This document shows positions 1-6,167 of a stretch of 6,987 nt of DNA, piece by piece. Position numbers and translations under genes: made by a program. Below the pieces are notes generated by a model. That model was given only the letters and a program-made list of their open reading frames with translations. It ran no database searches and had not been told where the DNA came from. The stretch lies in NCBI GenBank assembly GCA_021790075.1, contig JAJYIN010000118.1, positions 1-6,987 on the forward strand. The letters are read 5' to 3'. The stretch comes from Actinomycetes bacterium (GTDB lineage Bacteria > Actinomycetota > Thermoleophilia > BMS3ABIN01). The first letter of the stretch is position 1; each line of letters opens with the position of its first letter.

Positions 1-1
1 G

Positions 2-871
2 GTGGCGGTCGAACTTGACATAGCTTCAGAGTTTAGGTACAGAAACCCGGTGCTTTCGCCGTCGACCCTGGTGGTGGGCATCTCCCAGTCGGGAGAGACC
101 GCCGATACGCTGGCGGCGATGCGGCAGGCCCGCGGCATGGGAGCCAAGGTGCTGGCGATCACCAACATCATGGGCAGCCAGGCCACCCGCGATGCGGACG
201 GGGTCCTTTACACGCGCGCCGGCCTGGAGATCGGCGTAGCCGCCACCAAGTCGCACGTGGCCCAGATCGCCGCAATCCACCTGCTGGCGCTCTACCTGGC
301 GCAGATCAGGGGCACGCTGCCGCCGGAGGAGATCGCGGCCCTGGGGGCGGAGTTGCGGGAGATCCCCGGGCTGCTGCGGCAATATCTAAAGAACGAATCG
401 ATGACCCATGAGATTGCCAAGCGCTATTACGACCAGCCTTTCTTCCTTTACCTCGGGCGCGGGGTGGGCCTGCCGGTCTGCCTCGAAGGTGCGCTGAAGC
501 TGAAGGAGATCTCCTACATCCCCACGGAGGCCTACGCCGCCGGCGAGATGAAACACGGCCCCATCGCCCTGCTGGACAAAGGCTCCCCGGTGGTAGTGGT
601 GGCCACCGGCGGCCATGTCTATGACAAGGTTGTCTCCAACATCGAGGAGGTCCGCGCCCGGGACGCGGCCGTGATCGCGGTGGCCACCGAGGGCAACGAG
701 GGCATCCGCGCCTATAGTGACGACGTCATGTACGTGCCGGCGAGCTCGGAGATGCTCTCACCGCTGCTGTCGGTAGTGCCGCTGCAGCTGCTGGCCTACC
801 ATGTCGCGCAGCTGAAGGGCTGTAACGTCGATCAGCCGCGGAACCTGGCCAAGACGGTGACGGTGGAGTAA
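2..871 (+). CDS. glmS: Glutamine-fructose-6-phosphate aminotransferase (isomerising), C-terminal part, 5' truncated by the window edge
   Basis: GlmS converts fructose-6-phosphate and glutamine to glucosamine-6-phosphate in the cytoplasm, the entry step to UDP-GlcNAc and peptidoglycan. The window holds about 289 residues, both SIS (sugar isomerase) domains. The N-terminal glutaminase half lies to the left, so base 2 is simply the first complete codon and not a start. Seen directly: the sugar-phosphate-binding SQSGET loop (visible residues 28-33), a second SIS domain carrying KLKEISYIPTEAYAAGEMKHG, which holds the family's catalytic Glu and His, and the C-terminal PRNLAKTVTVE, whose Lys is the catalytic lysine of GlmS enzymes. 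By comparison with the E. coli enzyme of about 609 residues, the visible part begins near residue 320. The reading frame is intact to the TAA at 869-871. No ribozyme or leader can be assessed because the 5' end is absent. Identification is very secure. Confidence 0.97.
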   Translation: MAVELDIASEFRYRNPVLSPSTLVVGISQSGETADTLAAMRQARGMGAKVLAITNIMGSQATRDADGVLYTRAGLEIGVAATKSHVAQIAAIHLLALYLAQIRGTLPPEEIAALGAELREIPGLLRQYLKNESMTHEIAKRYYDQPFFLYLGRGVGLPVCLEGALKLKEISYIPTEAYAAGEMKHGPIALLDKGSPVVVVATGGHVYDKVVSNIEEVRARDAAVIAVATEGNEGIRAYSDDVMYVPASSEMLSPLLSVVPLQLLAYHVAQLKGCNVDQPRNLAKTVTVE

Positions 872-873
872 GC

Positions 874-891
874 AAACCGCGTAGCGTTTTT
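874..891 (+). terminator. Weak candidate terminator after glmS
   Basis: Three bases after the glmS stop, AAACCGC and GCGTTTT can fold around a GTA loop (three G-C pairs, one C-T mismatch, then A-T pairs) and run into a T-rich stretch. The stem is short and imperfect, so this is at best a weak intrinsic terminator. The position is right, the energetics are poor. Confidence 0.2.
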
Positions 892-1030
892 ATTCCGTTC
901 CGATGAAACATCTCATCTCCGCCGGGTCAGAAAGTTGCCGTATCCCGCTATCCTCCTGCTTCCTTCCGGCTTTTATTTTTTCTTCCCGTGGAATTTCGCA
1001 GGATTATAGCAATTTATATCGAACCGATTA

Positions 1031-1080
1031 TATAGTATGGTATAGTACCTTATAGTTGCGTATAAAATGCTATAAATAGA
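1031..1080 (+). repeat. Five tandem TATA units with exact 10-bp period
   Basis: TATAGT begins at 1031, 1041 and 1051, and TATAAA begins at 1061 and 1071, each followed by four variable bases. The first four bases of all five units are identical, while the last four share little, so this is a spaced motif and not a simple tandem duplication. Only 13 of the 50 bases are G or C. A period close to one B-DNA turn puts every TATA step on the same face of the helix. The array ends 21 bases before the ATPase start codon. It could be a multi-subunit operator, a bent promoter element or an iteron-like binding array. The ATPase, which has a winged-helix-like C-terminus, is the obvious candidate binder, but that is inference. 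Confidence 0.85.
1061..1076 (+). promoter_or_regulatory. Candidate -10 elements for the ATPase gene inside the TATA array
   Basis: The last two array units read TATAAAAT (1061-1068) and TATAAATA (1071-1078), both good -10-like hexamers. Initiation would fall near 1073 or 1083 and leave a leader of about 20-30 bases before ATG 1102. No convincing -35 hexamer lies 16-18 bases upstream of either, so polymerase may need an activator, or the array itself may be the regulatory site overlapping the promoter. Confidence 0.4.
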
Positions 1081-1101
1081 GTTTAACAGAGGCTACAATA
1101 G

Positions 1102-2286
1102 ATGGATAAAATCAAAAATCCGTTCTCGCCTGGGGCCGGCTCACCTCCTCCGGAACTCGCAGGCAGGGATGACATCCTGGAGCAGGCGAAGATTCTTCTC
1201 GGCCGCGTGAAAGAGAAAAGGCCGGAAAAGAGCATGATGCTGACAGGCCTTCGGGGCGTCGGGAAGACCGTATTGCTAAATGAGATCGAGCGAATAGCGC
1301 AGTCAAAAGGCTATCGCACAATCCTTATTGAGGCTCATGAAGGCAAAAGCCTCGCCTTGATAATTGCTCCACATCTGCGCCGCCTCCTTTTCGAGTTGGA
1401 TAGGATGGCCGGGGCCGGAAGCAAGGTTCGACGAGGGCTCGCGGTTCTGAAGAGCTTCGCTGGATCAGTGAAACCTTCTTACGGCGATATGGAATTCGGA
1501 CTTGATATCGAGCCAGAAAAGGGCGCCGCCGACAGCGGAGACCTGGAAGTCGATCTTCCCAATCTTTTCACCGCTGTCGCTGAAGCTGCGGAAGAGCGGC
1601 AGGCCTCCGCCGCCATCCTGATTGATGAAATCCAGTACCTAAAGACTTCCGAACTCAGCGCCCTGATCATGGCAATGCACAAGATGCAGCAACGGCAACT
1701 GCCTCTGGTCCTAATAGGCGCGGGCCTGCCGATTCTGCCCGGCTTGGCAGGGGATTCAAAATCTTATGCGGAACGGCTTTTTAGTTTTCCGGACATTGGT
1801 CCCTTGTCTGAAGCCGAATCCGCGAAGGCGCTTCAGGACCCGGTCAGCAAGGTTGGTGAGAAATTTGAAGATGCGGCGCTGAATGAGATTTTCCGCATTA
1901 CGATGGGCTATCCTTACTTTCTTCAGGAGTGGGGCTACCAGGCGTGGAACCATGCCGTGGCCTCTCCGATTTCCGTTCAGGTGATTAAGGAGTCGAGCGA
2001 GCTGGTGCGCGATCGCCTCGATAAAAACTTCTTTCGCGTCCGTTTCGATCGCCTCACGCCGCGGGAGAAGAATTTCTTAAGAGCGATGGCTGAGCTAGGC
2101 GCGGGTCCATACAGAACCAGCGATATCGCCGATGTCCTGAAGGCCAAACTCAGCAGTATCGGACCCGTGCGCCACAACCTCATAAAAAAGGGAATGATTT
2201 ACAGCCCCGCCCATGGTGAGCTGGCTTTCACGGTGCCTCTTTTTGACGAATTCATGCACCGATCCATTCCGGAATTCGGGGGTTAA
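1102..2286 (+). CDS. Solitary AAA/Orc1-like P-loop ATPase with C-terminal winged-helix-like region
   Basis: A 394-residue protein of the broad Orc1/archaeal-ATPase (AAA_16-like) group, commonly annotated only as 'ATP-binding protein'; its biological role is unknown to me. Order: an entry motif ELAGRDDIL (18-26) typical of this group, Walker A GLRGVGKT (49-56), a charged linker around 110-155, Walker B ILIDEIQYL (172-180, Asp175/Glu176), a sensor-1-like strand LIGAGLP (204-210), LSEAES (235-240), GYPYFLQEWGYQAW (from 269), and from about 318 (LTPREKNFLRAM) a region that looks like a winged helix, which is often DNA-binding in relatives. There is no signal peptide or membrane segment. ATG 1102 is supported by AGAGG at 1088-1092 and by the upstream AT-rich non-coding array. 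GC is clearly lower than in flanking genes and the gene separates glmS from acpS, so horizontal acquisition is likely. No nuclease, transposase or antitoxin partner is beside it. The ATPase fold is secure, the role is not. Confidence 0.85.
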   Translation: MDKIKNPFSPGAGSPPPELAGRDDILEQAKILLGRVKEKRPEKSMMLTGLRGVGKTVLLNEIERIAQSKGYRTILIEAHEGKSLALIIAPHLRRLLFELDRMAGAGSKVRRGLAVLKSFAGSVKPSYGDMEFGLDIEPEKGAADSGDLEVDLPNLFTAVAEAAEERQASAAILIDEIQYLKTSELSALIMAMHKMQQRQLPLVLIGAGLPILPGLAGDSKSYAERLFSFPDIGPLSEAESAKALQDPVSKVGEKFEDAALNEIFRITMGYPYFLQEWGYQAWNHAVASPISVQVIKESSELVRDRLDKNFFRVRFDRLTPREKNFLRAMAELGAGPYRTSDIADVLKAKLSSIGPVRHNLIKKGMIYSPAHGELAFTVPLFDEFMHRSIPEFGG

Positions 2287-2334
2287 AGGCGTAGCTGAAG
2301 ACCCCTTTTGAACCTTTCTGCTTAAACCACCCGA

Positions 2335-2363
2335 TGTTGCAATAATCCGTATGAGGCTATACT
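2335..2363 (+). promoter_or_regulatory. Candidate promoter for acpS and downstream genes
   Basis: TTGCAA (2337-2342) and TATACT (2358-2363) resemble -35 and -10 hexamers, but are separated by only 15 bases, shorter than optimal. They sit in the AT-richer 122-base spacer behind the ATPase gene and about 45 bases before the acpS start. A promoter here would be needed if the ATPase insertion cut acpS off from a glmS transcript. No intrinsic terminator is visible after the ATPase stop, so read-through is equally possible. Confidence 0.35.
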
Positions 2364-2408
2364 TTGTTCGCATGACATTTCCAGCCAATCGGGAAAGGCT
2401 TATCGATA

Positions 2409-2771
2409 ATGCTGGTTGGCATCGACATAATCGAGAACGATCGCTTCGCCCGGGTGATGGCGCGGCGGCCGCGGCTGCTCGGCCGGGTTTTCACCCGGCA
2501 GGAGCGGGAATATTGCCTGTCGAGGGCCAATCCGGCGCGTCACTTCGCCGCCCGCTTCGCCGCCAAGGAGGCGGTGGGCAAGGCGCTCGGCACCGGCGTC
2601 ATCAACTGGCAGGAGATCGAGATCGGCTCCGATGAGGGCCGGCCCGGGGTCAGCGTCAGCGGCCGGACCCTGGCAGCGGCGGAGCGGCTCCAGGCGCGGG
2701 CGCTATCGATATCGCTGAGCCATAGCGAAACGGTCTCGGTGGCGGTGGCCGTGGCCCGGACCGGGGAGTAG
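2409..2771 (+). CDS. acpS: Holo-[acyl-carrier-protein] synthase
   Basis: AcpS transfers 4'-phosphopantetheine from CoA to the conserved serine of apo-ACP, activating fatty-acid synthesis in the cytoplasm. The 120-residue length is normal for the family. Seen directly: the N-terminal GIDIIENDRF (4-13) with the Mg-binding Asp6, FTRQEREYC (28-36), and ARHFAARFAAKEAVGKALGTG (43-63) with the second metal-ligand Glu54, then the C-terminal SISLSHSETVSVAVAVA strand typical of the family. ATG 2409 is chosen because the GIDI motif starts three residues in; GGGAAAGG at 2391-2398 provides a ribosome-binding site about ten bases upstream. In several actinobacteria acpS lies between glmS and nnr or alr, as here apart from the inserted ATPase. 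Composition returns to high GC within this gene. Confidence 0.95.
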   Translation: MLVGIDIIENDRFARVMARRPRLLGRVFTRQEREYCLSRANPARHFAARFAAKEAVGKALGTGVINWQEIEIGSDEGRPGVSVSGRTLAAAERLQARALSISLSHSETVSVAVAVARTGE

Positions 2772-2808
2772 TGTCATCCGGCCCGGGTCTGGCGTCACCC
2801 GGAGCGGG
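2772..2808 (+). repeat. Short direct repeat and hairpin just after acpS
   Basis: Two 16-base segments (2772-2787 and 2793-2808) match at 12 of 16 positions with a 21-base period; both contain GTCA-Y-CCGG and end in CGGG. Overlapping them, CCGGGT (2783-2788) and ACCCGG (2797-2802) form a perfect 6-bp stem with an 8-base loop. There is no T-tract, so it is not a standard intrinsic terminator. Confidence 0.45.
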
Positions 2809-2813
2809 CATGC

Positions 2814-2880
2814 ATTTACGTTCGGACGGGTGCGCGGCGCCTGCCGGCCGTAGCGCACCCTTGACAGTAAATAGTCGAAC
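2814..2880 (+). promoter_or_regulatory. Structured leader upstream of nnr with competing inverted repeats
   Basis: A perfect 8-bp stem joins GGGTGCGC (2828-2835) and GCGCACCC (2853-2860) around a 17-base loop. Outside it ATTTAC (2814-2819) is complementary to GTAAAT (2867-2872), and GTTCGGAC (2820-2827) is complementary, with one bulged G, to GTCGAAC (2874-2880). The last two pairings cross each other, so they would be mutually exclusive or form a pseudoknot. The structure ends six bases before the Shine-Dalgarno GGAGG at 2887-2891. It matches no riboswitch class I recognise. It could be a cis-regulatory RNA, an operator or a chance cluster in GC-rich DNA. Confidence 0.4.
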
Positions 2881-2894
2881 CAGGCGGGAGGCTC

Positions 2895-4508
2895 ATGGCA
2901 AACCAAGGTGAAACCGGCGGCACCCAGCGTTCTTCCCTCTTTTCCCACTACCTGCCCCTGTACACGGCCGCCCAGATGCAGCGCACCGACGCCGCCGCCA
3001 TCAAGGGGATAGGCATCCCCGGCGTGGTGCTGATGGAGCGGGCGGGAATGGCGGTGGCCGAGCACCTGCTGGAAAGTTATTGTGAAGCCCACTGTTTTGT
3101 GGTCCTTGCCGGCAAGGGGAACAACGGCGGCGACGGTTTCGTGGCGGCCCGCCATCTGCTGGAAGCCGGCGCGGAGGCGCGCGTCTTTGCCGCCGGCCGG
3201 GCCGCCGACTACCAGGGGGACGCTCTCGTCAACCTGAAGATCCTCGCGAAGCTGGGGCTGAAGGTCGAGCACATGCCTTCCCGGGCGGTGCTGGGACGGG
3301 CGCTGGCCACCGACTGCATCGTCGTGGACGCCATTTTCGGCACCGGGTTTTCCGGCGAGCCGCGGGGCAAGGCGGCCGAGTTCATCTCAGCGGCGGCCGC
3401 AGCGGCCGGGCGCTTTGGCGTACCGGTGGTGGCGGTGGATATCGCCTCGGGAGTGGATGCTTCCACCGGCGAAGCCGCCCGCAATACGCTGCCGGCGGAC
3501 ACGACGGTTACCTTCCACGCCCCCAAGCTGGGGCACTTTGTGGAACCGGGCGCCTATTTCAGCGGCGACGTCATCCTGGCGGACATCGGCATCCCGGCGG
3601 ATGCCGGGGCGCCGGCCGACCATTTCCTCATCGATTCCGAAACCGTGGCGGCGCTCATCCCGCCCAAAATGGAGTTCGACCACAAGTTCAGCACCGGCCG
3701 GGTGCTGGTGGCCGGCGGCTCCACCGGGCTGACCGGGGCTGCCTGCATGGCCTCGGAATCCGCCCTCAGGGCCGGAGCCGGCGTGGTTGTCGCCGCGGTG
3801 CCGGCCAGCCTCAACCACATTTTCGAGGAGAAGCTCCTTGAGGTGATGTCGGCGCCGTTTGAAGATGATGGGGCCGGCTGCCTGACCGAGGGCGCCCTGG
3901 GAGCGTTGCTGGAAAGAACAGCCTTCTGCGACTGCGCCGCTTTCGGCCCCGGCCTGGGCAAGAGCGACACCAGCGTCACCCTGGCCACCAGGTTCATGTC
4001 GTCCGCCGAGGTGCCGGTGGTGCTGGACGCGGACGGCCTCAGCGCCTTCGCCGGCCGGCTGGGCCGCCTGAAGCGGCGCACCGCGCCTACGGTGCTGACG
4101 CCTCACACCGGCGAGCTGGGGCGGCTGCTGGGAGTGCCGGCCGCCGAGGTCGCCGCCCACCGGCTGGCCTACGCCCGGGAGGCGGCCAAAAAGGCGGGCG
4201 CCGTGGTCGTGCTCAAGGGAGCCTACACGATCGTCACCGACGGCGCCGTGACCATGGTGAACACAACCGGCAACCCCGGCCTGGCCACGGCCGGCTCCGG
4301 CGACGTGCTCACCGGGGTCATCGCCGCCCTGGTGGCCAAGGGCATCGAGCCGCTGGAGGCGGCAGCAGCGGGGGCCTTCATCCACGGCGCCGCTGCCGAC
4401 CTGGCGGCCGCAGAGCTGGGCCAGGACAACCTGATCGCCTCCGACCTGATAGACTATCTGCCGCTGGCTTTTGCCGGCCTCGAGGGCGAGGAAGACGAAA
4501 ATGAATAG
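2895..4508 (+). CDS. nnr: Bifunctional NAD(P)H-hydrate repair enzyme: epimerase (NnrE) plus ADP/ATP-dependent dehydratase (NnrD)
   Basis: Repairs hydrated NADH and NADPH: the N-terminal YjeF_N domain epimerises R- to S-NAD(P)HX and the C-terminal ribokinase-like domain dehydrates the S form. The 537-residue length fits the fused form. Epimerase (about 20-235): LYTAAQMQRTD near the start, GKGNNGGDG (73-81), VDAIFGTGFSGEPRG with Asp145, and VDIASGVDASTG (Asp182). Dehydratase (about 250-530): FSTGRVLVAGGSTGLTGA, GPGLGK (351-356), VLDADGLSAF, LTPHTGELGRLLG, VVLKGAYTIVTDG and NPGLATAGSGDVLTG, whose GSGD at 467-470 carries the expected catalytic Asp470. All key motifs are intact. ATG 2895 is the first start after an in-frame TAA at 2868; its GGAGG (2887-2891) is only three bases away, which is unusually close. 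A non-family N-terminal tail of about 18 residues results. Its 3' end overlaps the next gene by 8 bases. Confidence 0.95.
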   Translation: MANQGETGGTQRSSLFSHYLPLYTAAQMQRTDAAAIKGIGIPGVVLMERAGMAVAEHLLESYCEAHCFVVLAGKGNNGGDGFVAARHLLEAGAEARVFAAGRAADYQGDALVNLKILAKLGLKVEHMPSRAVLGRALATDCIVVDAIFGTGFSGEPRGKAAEFISAAAAAAGRFGVPVVAVDIASGVDASTGEAARNTLPADTTVTFHAPKLGHFVEPGAYFSGDVILADIGIPADAGAPADHFLIDSETVAALIPPKMEFDHKFSTGRVLVAGGSTGLTGAACMASESALRAGAGVVVAAVPASLNHIFEEKLLEVMSAPFEDDGAGCLTEGALGALLERTAFCDCAAFGPGLGKSDTSVTLATRFMSSAEVPVVLDADGLSAFAGRLGRLKRRTAPTVLTPHTGELGRLLGVPAAEVAAHRLAYAREAAKKAGAVVVLKGAYTIVTDGAVTMVNTTGNPGLATAGSGDVLTGVIAALVAKGIEPLEAAAAGAFIHGAAADLAAAELGQDNLIASDLIDYLPLAFAGLEGEEDENE

Positions 4509-4980
4509 TGAAGGGAAGCCTTTGGAAGAGATTACCGCCGCGGAAATCATGGTGTCCGATGTGATCACGATCAAGGAAGACGCCAGCGTGCAGCAGCTGG
4601 CCGAGCTCATGGCCAAAAAGCAGATCAGCGGCGTCCCGGTGGTGGACGACCAGGACCGTGTCGTCGGCATCGTCACCGAGGGCGACATGGTGGAGATGGA
4701 CGCCGACATCCACTTTCCCCATTACATCCAGTTCCTCGACAGCGTCATCTTTCTGGAGAGCATGAAGAAGTTCGACGAGCGGCTGCGGCACGTGGCGGCG
4801 ACCTCGGTCAAGGACATCATGACCACCGAGGTGCACACCGTCGGCAAGGACACGCCGCTGCACGAGGTCGCCACCATCATGTCTGACAAGAACGTCAACC
4901 GCCTGCCGGTGGTCGATGGCGGCATCCTGGTGGGCATCGTTACCCGTGCCGACGTCGTCCGGGCCATGTCCGGGGGTTGA
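4501..4980 (+). CDS. Two-CBS-domain protein
   Basis: A 159-residue stand-alone Bateman-module protein. CBS domain 1 spans about residues 13-64 (EIMVSDVITIKEDASVQQL, then SGVPVVDDQDRVVGIVTEGDMV) and CBS domain 2 about 103-156 (VKDIMTTEVHTVGKDTPLHEV, then NRLPVVDGGILVGIVTRADVV). Between them is a roughly 38-residue linker rich in aromatic and charged residues (HFPHYIQFLDSVIFLESMKKFDERLR). CBS pairs commonly bind AMP, ATP, SAM or other adenosyl ligands; the ligand and effector here cannot be read from sequence. The start is placed at ATG 4501, with GAGG at 4488-4491 nine bases upstream. It overlaps the nnr stop by 8 bases, which suggests translational coupling. The open frame extends upstream to a TTG at 4471, but that would put ten extra residues inside nnr and is less likely. 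No catalytic domain is fused. Confidence 0.9.
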   Translation: MNSEGKPLEEITAAEIMVSDVITIKEDASVQQLAELMAKKQISGVPVVDDQDRVVGIVTEGDMVEMDADIHFPHYIQFLDSVIFLESMKKFDERLRHVAATSVKDIMTTEVHTVGKDTPLHEVATIMSDKNVNRLPVVDGGILVGIVTRADVVRAMSGG

Positions 4981-4983
4981 GCC

Positions 4984-6144
4984 ATGCACCGGGCGCTGGC
5001 CACGGTCAACCTGGAAAGCATCCGCCACAACCTGGCCTCCCTGCAGGGGCGCCTCTCGCCGGGAACCTCGCTGATGGCGGTGGTCAAGGCGGATGGTTAC
5101 GGCCACGGCGCGGCTGAGGTTGCCCGGGCCGCCCAGGAAGCAGGCGCGGCGGCGCTGGGGGTGGCGACCGCCGGCGAGGCGGTCAGCCTGCGGGATGCCG
5201 GGATCGAAGGCCCCCTGGTGGTGCTGGGGCCCCTCACCGGCGCCGGCCTCGAAGCCGCGGTCCACGCCGGCGCTGAGGTCACCCTCTGGTCGGAGCAATT
5301 CATCCGCGAACTGGTGCGTGTGGGCCGCGTGATGAAGCACCCCATCCGCGTGCATATCAAGGTGGATACGGGCATGCACCGGCTGGGCCTCTATCCCCGG
5401 CGCCTGCCCGGGTTTCTGGACGCCATCGATACCGAGCCGGAGATCGAGCTGGCCGGGGTCATGAGCCATTTCGCCACGGCCGACGAGGCCGGAGGTGTGG
5501 CCGGTGGAGAGGCCGGCCCTGAGGATAGCGGCCAGGACGGGGATTTCTTCCACTACCAACTCAAGGCTTTCGAGGAAGCGATCCAGCCGGTCATCTTGCG
5601 GACGCCAGGAAAGATCACCTACCACTGCGCCAACAGCGCCGCCACCATCGGCTTTCCCCAGGCGCACTTCGACATGGTCCGCTGCGGCATCGCCGTCTAC
5701 GGCCTCTCGCCCTTCCAGGCAGACCCTTTCGCCGACGGCCTCAGACCGGCTCTGCGCCTGACCTCGTATGTGGCGGACGTCAAGCGGCTCACCGAGGGCG
5801 ACTCCGTCGGTTACGGCCGCTCCTGGATCGCTCCCCGCAATACCCACATCGCCGTCATCCCCATCGGTTACGGCGACGGTTTCAGCCGCGGGCTCTCCAG
5901 CCGCGGGCGGGTGCTCATCGGCGGGCGGCCGTATCCCGTCGTGGGCCGCGTCTCCATGGACATCATCACTGCCGATCTGGGCGGGGACGGCCCGGCGATC
6001 AGGCACGGCGACGAGGTGGTGCTGATTGGCCGCCAGGGCGAGGAGGTCATCCTGGCCGAGGAGCTGGCCGCCGCCCTGGGAACGATCAATTACGAGATCA
6101 CCTGCAACCTCTCCTCCCGGGTGGAAAGAAGGTACGAAGGATAA
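4984..6144 (+). CDS. alr: Alanine racemase
   Basis: A PLP-dependent enzyme interconverting L- and D-alanine for peptidoglycan. The 386 residues are normal for the family. Fold-type III barrel: AVVKADGYGHGA with the PLP-anchoring Lys35, HIKVDTGMHRLGLY (Lys126 at the position usually carbamylated, Arg133 of the PLP-contacting MxRLG motif), MSHFATADE (from 160), and C-terminal domain with DSVGYGRSW, whose Tyr277 matches the second catalytic base, then VIPIGYGDGFSRGLSSRG and VGRVSMDIITADLG. Between the MSHFATADE motif and FHYQLKAFEEAI lies a Gly/Asp/Glu-rich insert of roughly 15 residues (about 168-183) that I do not expect in most alanine racemases. ATG 4984 lies three bases after the CBS stop, with a G-rich stretch at 4971-4976 as the likely ribosome-binding site, so it belongs to the same transcript. 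A 10-base direct repeat (AGCCGCGGGC, 5884 and 5899) encodes the native SRG..SRG segment. Confidence 0.96.
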   Translation: MHRALATVNLESIRHNLASLQGRLSPGTSLMAVVKADGYGHGAAEVARAAQEAGAAALGVATAGEAVSLRDAGIEGPLVVLGPLTGAGLEAAVHAGAEVTLWSEQFIRELVRVGRVMKHPIRVHIKVDTGMHRLGLYPRRLPGFLDAIDTEPEIELAGVMSHFATADEAGGVAGGEAGPEDSGQDGDFFHYQLKAFEEAIQPVILRTPGKITYHCANSAATIGFPQAHFDMVRCGIAVYGLSPFQADPFADGLRPALRLTSYVADVKRLTEGDSVGYGRSWIAPRNTHIAVIPIGYGDGFSRGLSSRGRVLIGGRPYPVVGRVSMDIITADLGGDGPAIRHGDEVVLIGRQGEEVILAEELAAALGTINYEITCNLSSRVERRYEG

Positions 6145-6167
6145 AACCGGGCCTGGAGACACCGGCG

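Larger units (their letters stand above)
872..1101 (+). other. AT-rich intergenic region between glmS and the ATPase gene
   Basis: No gene is visible in these 230 bases. The first part (872-970) is of mixed composition, with only a weak hairpin after glmS. From about 971 it becomes T-rich and then TATA-rich, ending in the phased repeat array described separately and a Shine-Dalgarno-like AGAGG at 1088-1092, nine bases before the ATPase ATG. The jump in composition relative to glmS marks this as the left side of a compositionally foreign segment. Confidence 0.7.

Noticed and set aside
2010..2055. 10-base direct repeat CGATCGCCTC in the ATPase gene (2010-2019 and 2046-2055)
   Set aside because: The 36-base spacing is in frame and encodes similar Arg/Asp/Leu-containing turns; probably coincidental coding similarity.
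2482..2499. Hairpin GCCGGGT / ACCCGGC with a 4-base loop inside acpS
   Set aside because: A 7-bp GC-rich stem is expected by chance in coding DNA of this composition and it encodes ordinary AcpS residues.
2351..2635. Plus-strand open frame overlapping the acpS start
   Set aside because: Out of frame with acpS, whose motifs are clear; its product has no recognisable domain.
2861..2866. Exact TTGACA hexamer upstream of nnr as a -35 element
   Set aside because: No -10-like sequence lies 15-19 bases downstream; that position is the GC-rich Shine-Dalgarno region, directly before the start codon.
4471..4500. Upstream TTG start giving the CBS protein ten more residues
   Set aside because: The ATG at 4501 has a well-spaced GAGG and yields a normal N-terminus; the extra residues would merely be nnr codons read in another frame.
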